DNA of 6,935 nt from JBFXEO01 sp050180015 (lineage in GTDB: Bacteria > Bacteroidota > Bacteroidia > Bacteroidales > Tenuifilaceae), in the NCBI GenBank assembly GCA_050180015.1, contig JBFXEO010000160.1, positions 1-6,935 on the forward strand, read 5' to 3'. This document shows positions 1-5,151 of this stretch, piece by piece (positions within the stretch are counted from its first letter, which is position 1; each line of letters starts with the position of its first letter). The notes beneath the pieces were generated by a model. It ran no database searches, was not told the origin of the DNA, and saw only the letters and a program-made list of their open reading frames with translations. Position numbers and translations under genes: made by a program.

Positions 1-296
1 CGATGTGAACTACAAATCATTTATTCTGTTCAGCAATACTACGTGTTTTAACTGTGTAGAAGGAATGTCAATATATTAAAATCGGGGTTATTGCTGTGAC
101 CAATATATCAATCAGCCTGCTGCTGCCGTGAAGGGCAAGGATACCATTTGAGTTGAGCGTTTTTTATGGGTCGATGAAATCATAGTCTAGAGGTATCAAT
201 ATCGTATTGACAATAGTTCCGGTAAAATTTGGCAAAAGAATTTTTATCACAAGGCTACATTCAGAGGAAATAGTTTGTGCGATGTTAAAAGAATCA
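1..296. other. Intergenic stretch, no gene recognised
   Basis: I read this stretch in all frames and found no convincing gene. The plus-strand frame starting at base 2 is broken by stops at 77-79, in the 140s and in the 180s, about as often as chance would give. A minus-strand frame stays open for some 40 codons below the CotH-family stop, but it has no ATG start and no recognisable content. A short dyad lies at 196-215 (TCAATA, TATTGA and CAATA units). There is no clear GC-rich hairpin with a T tract to end the CotH-family transcript. The first 50 or so bases could be the tail of a neighbouring gene, but nothing identifies one. Confidence 0.6.
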
Positions 297-2510
297 CTAC
301 TTTTTCACCAACCTGGCAGCACCCACGAATTTACTATCGGTGGTAACCCTAATTAGGTAAAGCCCTTGTTGAACGTTAATATTATCAAGGCTAATAATCG
401 CTGTGTCCTGACTTATTTCCAGCACCGTGCTCCATACGGTATGCCCGGCAATGTCTATCATGTCAACTTTTACCCTGTCAGGTTTTTTGAGGGTGATCAC
501 GAGGTTTAGCTTGTCGGTAAATGGGTTGGGGTACGCTTTAACGCTCAGCCTGTAGATATCCGTTGTGTCGGTTACGCCGGGAGTGCAGGTTCCGGGAAGA
601 TATGTGTCCATCCACTGTAATCTTTCCGCAATAAAACTTTTCAGGTAAACAATTTCCTCGGCGTACGAATTTCCAACAAAGGCGTTGGGCCATACCCAAA
701 CCCCAAAAACGGGGTACTTCTCAAAGTTTCGGATTCTTGCCTCGGCTGTTTTTTCGGTGAATTCATCAATCAATGCAAAAATACTGTCAGCGTTAAGCGT
801 GCTTTTCCTGAAATTAGCCCAGCGGCATTTAGCCAGGGACTTAAAGGTATCGTCCTGCATGAATCTTTTCCACCAGAACGGAATTTGGTAGTAGTCGTTT
901 GGGTCAATTGCGTTTACTACCCACCCCGAGGTGCTTTCGCCGGAGTAGTAGTTGGCGTTGCCAAACGACAGGTCATAATCCCATACCGGGCCAAAGGCAA
1001 GTTTTCCCCCCTTGCTATCCTTATCCTTGTGCATGAATGTGCTTATCCGGTAGGCATCTATATTTTTAGAGAGTTCGTTGATAATGAAATAGTCAACGCA
1101 TGCCGGCATGTCAGCATACCTGTAGTAGCCTAATGCTGGATTGTTCCAGTCAGCCCCCATAAGAACATCCTCAAAGGTGTCGATGTATTTTTTTATGTAC
1201 TCTTTCTGAACGGGTAGAATCTTGTAGGCTTTGGGGTAGTGCCAGTAAAAGTTAATTTGATAGCCGTTTGTGGAAACGTACTTTGAGTTCCACCCGAATT
1301 CTGACCAATCGCCCTTGTCGATTTTAACGATGTAGCCCCCCGTTAAGTCATCGCCCTCTATGTCGGTGGAATCCAGCTTGGCAATATCAACCCGGTTCTT
1401 GTCGCGTCGGATCTTCTCGATAAGCAGGTAAAGCCCCATGTACTCGTTGTTGACAGATATTTCACAGAATGCAGTTCTCGGTGCATAGTGTCCAAGCCTT
1501 CGGCTAAGCTCGTAGGTTAGGGCATTCCTAATTAGCGATTTGTCGTTGTATGGGCAGTAGAGTACCCAATCGTTACCAGCAGGCATCCCCAGCAGGGGCT
1601 CGTCAATATTGTTCTCCTGCGAGTCAACCAGCTCTACGTTGAAACTTTTCTTGGGCCAGTTGTTGTAGTACGATGACTGCCCGTGGTACTCAATATGTAT
1701 TGATCCGTTGTACGAGTAAACGGTATCGTTCATTGAGTTCCTCGTGTTTTGTTGATCAATTACCTTCATCGATGCAACAATACCTTGATCCTTGAGGATT
1801 TCCTGCCCGTGGGTATTAATCAGTATTAGGGGAAGGTTACTTTCAAGATTTTCTATTGGGGCTACAAACCACGCGGGCGTTGATCTGAAAAATTGCTCTG
1901 AGGTTGATATTCCAAAGGATAAATATGGTCTTACACTTAAATCGGACGAGTTGATCCCCGAGTTATGAACCTCTATGGCAATTACATTTTCTCCTTGGTT
2001 GATAACCGAGTGCAGCGTACTGGCTGGAATGTAGAATGGCTGTGGCGTTCCGCCGCTGTACATTACCGCTTCGTGACTTTGTGTTGACGGGGTATCCCAT
2101 TGAACTGTTATATCGGTCAACCCCGACGATCGTGCTACTTCAACCCCATTGATCCATGCAATGAAAGCATCGTCGAAATCCACGTGCAGCACTGCCGAAG
2201 CAATTGCATTTATATTGGCTATGTTGAAAGCGGCTCGAATGCTAACAGAAATACACGCGGGAACAACCGTATTATCATCACCATCCTCGTAACCAAAACC
2301 ACCGGCTCCCTGTAACCACTCAGAATCGTTGAATTCTTTCCCGTACCATTCACTTGGTAGGGTTGACTCATTTACCCGGTATCGCCAGATGTCTTCGGAG
2401 AATACCGCCGTTTCCCAGTGGTTAACTGTTTGTGATAATCCATTTGGGCCGAGTGTAAACATAACGCCGGCCACCAGCCATTTGGTCAGATTTTGGTTAA
2501 TTTTAATCAT
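297..2510 (-). CDS. Secreted CotH kinase family protein with T9SS C-terminal sorting domain
   Basis: The 737-residue protein starts with a signal peptide (K3 and K10, hydrophobic core about 11-20, cleavage probably near 26). Residues about 40-200 resemble the beta-sandwich domain found in large secreted proteins: a GFGYEDGDDNT segment at 71-81 and a DDAFIAWINGVEVARS strand at 113-128. Residues about 225-640 are CotH-like. Visible landmarks are GQSSYYNNWPKKSF (277-290), the NDKSLIRNALTYELSRRLG helix (322-340), YMGLYLLIEKI (357-367) and GPVWDYDLSFGN (507-518), whose D511 and D513 are candidate metal ligands. A Thr/Gly/Pro linker at 640-651 precedes a T9SS type A domain (PNPF at 661-664, ending GLYLIRV...ARLVKK), so export to the cell surface or medium is expected. 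Known background: Bacillus spore-coat CotH is an atypical protein kinase. The substrate here is unknown, and some family members may be structural. The ATG is preferred because it gives a good signal peptide; no Shine-Dalgarno is visible. The gene appears to be transcribed alone. Confidence 0.88.
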   Translation of the reverse strand: MIKINQNLTKWLVAGVMFTLGPNGLSQTVNHWETAVFSEDIWRYRVNESTLPSEWYGKEFNDSEWLQGAGGFGYEDGDDNTVVPACISVSIRAAFNIANINAIASAVLHVDFDDAFIAWINGVEVARSSGLTDITVQWDTPSTQSHEAVMYSGGTPQPFYIPASTLHSVINQGENVIAIEVHNSGINSSDLSVRPYLSFGISTSEQFFRSTPAWFVAPIENLESNLPLILINTHGQEILKDQGIVASMKVIDQQNTRNSMNDTVYSYNGSIHIEYHGQSSYYNNWPKKSFNVELVDSQENNIDEPLLGMPAGNDWVLYCPYNDKSLIRNALTYELSRRLGHYAPRTAFCEISVNNEYMGLYLLIEKIRRDKNRVDIAKLDSTDIEGDDLTGGYIVKIDKGDWSEFGWNSKYVSTNGYQINFYWHYPKAYKILPVQKEYIKKYIDTFEDVLMGADWNNPALGYYRYADMPACVDYFIINELSKNIDAYRISTFMHKDKDSKGGKLAFGPVWDYDLSFGNANYYSGESTSGWVVNAIDPNDYYQIPFWWKRFMQDDTFKSLAKCRWANFRKSTLNADSIFALIDEFTEKTAEARIRNFEKYPVFGVWVWPNAFVGNSYAEEIVYLKSFIAERLQWMDTYLPGTCTPGVTDTTDIYRLSVKAYPNPFTDKLNLVITLKKPDRVKVDMIDIAGHTVWSTVLEISQDTAIISLDNINVQQGLYLIRVTTDSKFVGAARLVKK

Positions 2511-2543
2511 AGTACACTAAAGGCAGAAGACCCTGCAAAGTAC

Positions 2544-2551
2544 CAAAAATA
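2544..2551 (-). promoter_or_regulatory. Putative -7 promoter element of the CotH-family gene
   Basis: Read on the minus strand this is TATTTTTG, an exact match to the Bacteroidota -7 consensus TAnnTTTG. It lies 33 bases upstream of the ATG, which would leave a leader of roughly 28 bases. No TTTG is present at the expected -33 position, so the call rests on the -7 box and its placement alone. Confidence 0.45.
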
Positions 2552-2618
2552 ATCTATTCCGATTGGTTTATGAGCCGGTGAGATATATAAGATGTATTGC
2601 CGTGTACTCCTTGTTGGT

Positions 2619-2650
2619 AAAAAACAAACAATTTTTACCCGGTAAATTGT
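2619..2650 (-). terminator. Probable intrinsic terminator of the greA-HIT transcript
   Basis: Read on the minus strand, a stem forms between ACAATTTA and TAAAAATTGT (plus-strand 2628-2650) around a CCGGG loop, with two unpaired A residues on one side. The T-rich run TTGTTTTTT follows (plus-strand 2619-2627). It begins about 37 bases past the HIT-family stop codon and lies upstream of the putative CotH-family promoter, where a terminator is expected. The stem is AT-rich, so termination may be weak. A second possible pairing, GGTAAAAA (2616-2623) with TTTTTACC (2632-2639), competes with it. Confidence 0.45.
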
Positions 2651-2686
2651 GGTAGTGTTTTCTTGATTGTGTTTAGGTACCCCCCG

Positions 2687-3082
2687 TTACTTGAATTCTT
2701 TTGCAATGCTGCTGGCTAACTCTGCAAATCGATCCGGGGTCAACTTTAACTTTGGCTTATGGAAATCTATGTCGGACTCCCGATTCAGGGGAACCAGGTG
2801 AATATGGGCGTGGGGGACTTCCAACCCCAGAACAGCCACTCCAATCCTTTTACATGGAATAGTTCTTTCAACAGCCCTGGCTACTCTTTGGGCAAATAGC
2901 ATTAATCCAGAGAGCGTTTCAGGATCTAGGTCGAACAAGTAATCCACTTCCTGCCTGGGAATTACCAGCGTGTGGCCCTCGGCCAGCGGGTTAATATCCA
3001 AAAAGGCATAAAACCTCTCATCTTCGGCTACTTTGTACGAGGGGATTTCACCTTTTACAATTTCAGAGAAGATAGTTGCCAT
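2687..3082 (-). CDS. HIT family protein (histidine-triad nucleotide hydrolase)
   Basis: The 131-residue protein is a complete HIT-superfamily member of ordinary length. The opening MATIFSEIVKGEIPSYKV and the LDINPLAEGHTLVIPR stretch (28-43) are typical of the Hint-like branch. The histidine triad is H91-A-H93-I-H95 followed by LVPL; the family's catalytic nucleophile is the middle histidine of the triad. Such proteins hydrolyse nucleotide phosphoramidates or dinucleoside polyphosphates in the cytoplasm, but the physiological substrate cannot be read from the sequence. The N-terminal region lacks the cysteine (CIFC-type) motif of some zinc-binding relatives. The gene starts 15 bases after the greA stop and should share its transcript. 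No Shine-Dalgarno is obvious before the ATG. Confidence 0.93.
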   Translation of the reverse strand: MATIFSEIVKGEIPSYKVAEDERFYAFLDINPLAEGHTLVIPRQEVDYLFDLDPETLSGLMLFAQRVARAVERTIPCKRIGVAVLGLEVPHAHIHLVPLNRESDIDFHKPKLKLTPDRFAELASSIAKEFK

Positions 3083-3097
3083 GGTAATCCATTTGTT

Positions 3098-3571
3098 TTA
3101 CAGGGAAATTTCAACAACCTCAAATTTCATCAACCCCGAGGGAACTTGAACGTCCACAACATCGCCAACCTTTTTGCCAATCAATGCCCTGGCAATGGGC
3201 GTGGCTACGGAGAGTTTTCCTTCCTTAAGGTTTGCTTCCGACTCGGCAACCAGCGTGTAAACCATTTCGGCATTGGTTTTGAGGTTCTTAATTTTTACCT
3301 TGTTGAGTATCTGAACCTGGCTGGTGTCAATTTTAGATTCGTCAATAATCCTGGCGTTGGCAATGGTGTCCTCCAGCTTTGAGATGCGAAACTCCAACAT
3401 GCCTTGCGCTTCTTTTGCGGCATCGTACTCGGCATTTTCTGATAAATCGCCTTTGTCCCTTGCTTCGGCAATCATTCTGGAAATGGCAGGGCGTTCAACA
3501 CTTTTCAGATGCTCTACCTCTGCACGTAATTTTAGTAAACCCTCTTCGGTTAGATAGATCACTTTGGACAT
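3098..3571 (-). CDS. greA: Transcription elongation factor GreA
   Basis: The 157-residue protein matches the normal GreA length and architecture. An N-terminal antiparallel coiled coil spans about 1-76, and a C-terminal FKBP-like domain spans about 82-157, ending GLMKFEVVEISL. The coil tip RDKGDLSENAEYDAAKEAQ (38-56) contains D42 and E45, the acidic residues that enter the RNA polymerase secondary channel and stabilise the Mg ion for cleavage of backtracked RNA. GreA thereby rescues stalled elongation complexes. The frame is open up to 3634, but the start at 3571 is chosen because MSKVIYLTEEGL is the conserved N-terminus and a perfect AAGGAGG lies five bases before this ATG. The extra 21 residues of the longer form overlap leader hairpins and resemble no GreA. 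The HIT-family gene follows after 15 bases. Confidence 0.96.
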   Translation of the reverse strand: MSKVIYLTEEGLLKLRAEVEHLKSVERPAISRMIAEARDKGDLSENAEYDAAKEAQGMLEFRISKLEDTIANARIIDESKIDTSQVQILNKVKIKNLKTNAEMVYTLVAESEANLKEGKLSVATPIARALIGKKVGDVVDVQVPSGLMKFEVVEISL

Positions 3572-3576
3572 ATTTA

Positions 3577-3583
3577 CCTCCTT
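3577..3583 (-). promoter_or_regulatory. Perfect Shine-Dalgarno sequence of greA
   Basis: Read on the minus strand the bases are AAGGAGG, five bases before the greA ATG, a full anti-SD match at good spacing. It fixes the greA start at 3571. It stands out because Bacteroidota genes, including the others in this window, generally lack such sites. Confidence 0.85.
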
Positions 3584-3587
3584 GTAA

Positions 3588-3630
3588 TGAAATAAAAAAG
3601 AATCCCGACCTCTCGGAACTCTTCTGAGTT
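3588..3630 (-). terminator. Two abutting hairpins with a T-rich tail between the 212-residue gene and greA
   Basis: Read on the minus strand, AACTC-agaa-GAGTT (3617-3630) is directly followed by CCGA-gagg-TCGG (3605-3616), then GATTCTTTTTTATTT. Both stems are perfect but short (5 and 4 bp). The element begins 30 bases past the stop codon of the upstream 212-residue gene and its T-rich tail comes just after, so it could end or attenuate read-through into greA. The putative greA promoter lies immediately upstream, so transcripts starting there would contain only part of the first hairpin. Confidence 0.4.
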
Positions 3631-3631
3631 G

Positions 3632-3639
3632 CAAATATA
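3632..3639 (-). promoter_or_regulatory. Putative -7 promoter element of greA-HIT
   Basis: The minus strand reads TATATTTG, an exact TAnnTTTG match 60 bases before the greA ATG, in the gap after the upstream gene's stop. A TTTG at 3654-3657 lies only 14 bases further upstream, shorter than the usual spacing of about 19-21, so the -33 element is uncertain. Confidence 0.5.
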
Positions 3640-3659
3640 ATTCTTTTTTAATTCAAAAT

Positions 3660-4298
3660 CTACCAGTTGATATATTTTGGTGTTATTATTTCGGCGTAAA
3701 TTAATGCTTTTTTTGCATCAAATTCGCCGGCGATTGTTGTGGCAGATTCCTGCATTTCTAAAACTTTTTCGTAGCTAAAAATCATATCGGGCTCCTGGTC
3801 TTCTTCGGGTGTTCCCGATAATTCGTTGCTATACCCTTCAATAGAACTTTCAATGGTAGATGGAATGCTATCAATTGGGGTGAACTTGGCATTTTCGGGG
3901 TTATCAAGTGGTGCTGCTTCCGATGTTGGGTATAGTTTTTCTTCGCTGGCTGTAGGGAACGGTACTTCGTACTCAACGGTAGTTATGGTTGATGCGGCGG
4001 GTCTGTAACCTCTGTGGGTTTCGGTTTTAGGGGAGGGTTCGTTAACAGGTATTCCGTTGGGCTCTTCGTACTCAATTTCCTCACCCCAGCTTTCATCGGT
4101 TGATTTTGCTTGCTCGGTACTATTCCCGGTTTTTGGGTTTAATAGCTCCTGAAGTATTTCGGCAGGATCTTGTAGTATTGTTTCTGGCTGTGGCTGAGCC
4201 ACTTTTTTCCTGGCCTGCTCTTTTTTCTTTTTGCCAATTGTATTTGCTACTGCCAGAACGATGGCAATGATAATATAGATGTAGTCTCCTGAATCCAT
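3660..4298 (-). CDS. Conserved-looking single-pass membrane protein, acidic low-complexity middle, function unknown
   Basis: I do not recognise a named family. The 212-residue protein has one hydrophobic helix at residues 6-21 (IYIIIAIVLAVANTIG), then KKKKEQARKK. By the positive-inside rule the long C-terminal part should lie in the cytoplasm. Residues 33-190 are rich in Glu, Pro, Ser and Thr, look disordered, and contain acidic runs such as WGEEIEYEEP (71-80). The only segment that looks folded and conserved is the C-terminus, FDAKKALIYAEIITPKY (193-209). From memory, similar FDLRKAVIYSEIL-like endings occur in Bacteroidota hypothetical membrane proteins, but I could not check this. Its ATG follows the stop of the upstream basic lipoprotein by one base (TAAAATG), so translational coupling is likely. 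greA lies 88 bases downstream. Confidence 0.8.
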   Translation of the reverse strand: MDSGDYIYIIIAIVLAVANTIGKKKKEQARKKVAQPQPETILQDPAEILQELLNPKTGNSTEQAKSTDESWGEEIEYEEPNGIPVNEPSPKTETHRGYRPAASTITTVEYEVPFPTASEEKLYPTSEAAPLDNPENAKFTPIDSIPSTIESSIEGYSNELSGTPEEDQEPDMIFSYEKVLEMQESATTIAGEFDAKKALIYAEIITPKYINW

Positions 4299-4299
4299 T

Positions 4300-4686
4300 T
4301 TACTTCTTTTTAAATTTCCATATCCTTAACCGTTGGCGAAGTGTACGTTTGGAGTTATTTTGTTCCGCCTGTTTTTCCGTTTCCTTCATCCGTACCTGAA
4401 CCTCTGGTAACTGGTTATTTATGTGTTCTTTCCTTAATTTTTCCAAAGCCTTTAGCGATTCTCTTTTGCTTTTCTCAAGCTTTCTTTCGGTTTTGTTGGT
4501 CAACCTTTCGGTTTTTCGCTTATGCCAGTATGCCTGCCGTTCCCGCTTCTTTTGTTCCCGTTTGACTCTCCATGCTGATTTCCCGGGCACTACGGGAACT
4601 GTTTGCGGTGATAAATTTTTCGAGCAGCCTTGGATTACAAAGGTCAGCAAAAAGATGTAAACACAAATATTTTTGTAAATTTGCAC
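4300..4686 (-). CDS. Small, highly basic putative lipoprotein, function unknown
   Basis: The 128-residue product begins MQIYKNICVYIFLLTFVIQGC, a short lipoprotein signal with C21 as the probable lipidated cysteine (lipobox I-Q-G-C). The start is GTG; no ATG is available and an in-frame stop lies just upstream. After the cysteine and a short Pro/Val linker (29-35), residues 40-128 are a charged, helix-prone segment: by hand count 35 Lys/Arg and 12 Glu among the 107 residues after C21. A coiled coil around 42-87 is plausible. The C-terminus is RIWKFKKK. There is no acidic surface-export signal after the cysteine, so a periplasm-facing outer or inner membrane location is more likely. It is the first gene of a coupled pair with the 212-residue membrane protein and is divergent from the Rieske-like gene. 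Confidence 0.75.
   Translation of the reverse strand: MQIYKNICVYIFLLTFVIQGCSKNLSPQTVPVVPGKSAWRVKREQKKRERQAYWHKRKTERLTNKTERKLEKSKRESLKALEKLRKEHINNQLPEVQVRMKETEKQAEQNNSKRTLRQRLRIWKFKKK
4676..4683 (+). promoter_or_regulatory. Putative -7 promoter element of the Rieske-like gene
   Basis: TAAATTTG matches TAnnTTTG exactly on the plus strand, ending 29 bases before the ATG at 4713, for a leader of about 24 bases. It lies inside the first codons of the divergent basic lipoprotein gene. No TTTG is seen at the ideal -33 position. Confidence 0.45.
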
Positions 4687-4712
4687 AAATTTTCCAATTT
4701 ATTCAACCCTGA

Positions 4713-5144
4713 ATGAAAACAAAAATAGCACATATTTTTAATATATTGGTACTTACTACCGTTATGGTAGGTTATTCCGATGGGGAATCGGGTAGTATTC
4801 CCCATACATACGTTGATTTTGGTTTTTATATTTACGAACCGGAATACATCAACCTAAGTATTATTATGGGAGCCACCAAAAAGAGCGGGGTTGGTTATGA
4901 CGGTAAGGGTGTTATTGTTTTCCGTTCGGGGGATAATGAGTATAAGGCGTTTGATGCAACATGTCCTCAGCATACTAAGGATTGTGTGTCGGTTGAGTTG
5001 AACGGGAATGGAACAGGAACGGCAAGCTGCCCCCGGTGTGGTACGGTTTACTATTTAATGAACAACGGCTATTCAACCGATGGTCATCAGCTGAAACAGT
5101 ACAGGGTTTCGGTGAATGGCGATTATGTTCATGTTTATAACTAG
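4713..5144 (+). CDS. Exported Rieske-like [2Fe-2S] fold protein with non-classical ligands and no lipobox cysteine
   Basis: The 143-residue protein has a hydrophobic N-terminus (residues 8-20) followed by a domain like the small Rieske-type lipoproteins of Bacteroidota: SIPHTYVDFGFYI (28-40), VIVFRSGDNEYKAFDATCPQH (67-87) and a C-terminal LKQYRVSVNGDYVHVYN (127-143). Classical Rieske proteins use C-x-H ... C-x2-H. Here the matching sites are C84-x2-H87 and C106-x2-C109, with a further C91, so four cysteines (84, 91, 106, 109) could bind a cluster or another metal, or form disulfides. At the expected lipidation position the sequence reads VMVGYSDGE: Tyr21 (codon TAT at 4773) stands where relatives, as I recall them, have Cys. 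The product may therefore be soluble periplasmic or anchored by an uncleaved signal. It is the only plus-strand gene, divergent from the basic lipoprotein gene and tail-to-tail with the sulfatase-fold gene. A redox partner is not evident. Confidence 0.8.
   Translation: MKTKIAHIFNILVLTTVMVGYSDGESGSIPHTYVDFGFYIYEPEYINLSIIMGATKKSGVGYDGKGVIVFRSGDNEYKAFDATCPQHTKDCVSVELNGNGTGTASCPRCGTVYYLMNNGYSTDGHQLKQYRVSVNGDYVHVYN
4720..4727 (-). promoter_or_regulatory. Putative -7 promoter element of the basic lipoprotein operon
   Basis: The minus strand reads TATTTTTG, an exact TAnnTTTG match 33 bases upstream of the GTG start. It lies within codons 3-5 of the divergent Rieske-like gene, because only 26 bases separate the two start codons. 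No -33 TTTG is visible. Confidence 0.4.
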
Positions 5145-5151
5145 CAGTGGC

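Noticed and set aside
168..294. Minus-strand open frame just past the CotH-family stop
   Set aside because: About 40 codons, only a GTG start, no ribosome site and no recognisable content; most likely chance.
2..349. Possible degraded plus-strand gene at the left edge
   Set aside because: Stops occur at about the chance rate, no family is recognisable, and its last part is merely antisense to the CotH-family 3' end.
685..1133. Two plus-strand open frames inside the CotH-family gene
   Set aside because: They are antisense to a conserved catalytic-domain region and have no start signals or family features.
2972..3382. 136-residue plus-strand open frame opposite the HIT-family gene and greA
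   Set aside because: It straddles two well-identified minus-strand genes and their junction, and its composition (Asn, Phe, Gly rich) reflects the complement of those genes.
3572..3634. Longer greA start adding 21 residues
   Set aside because: The conserved GreA N-terminus begins at 3571 with a perfect Shine-Dalgarno just before it; the extension covers leader hairpins and the probable promoter.
4341..4660. Plus-strand frames rich in Phe and Ser opposite the basic lipoprotein
   Set aside because: They are complements of Lys/Arg-rich codons, which automatically read as Phe/Leu/Ser.
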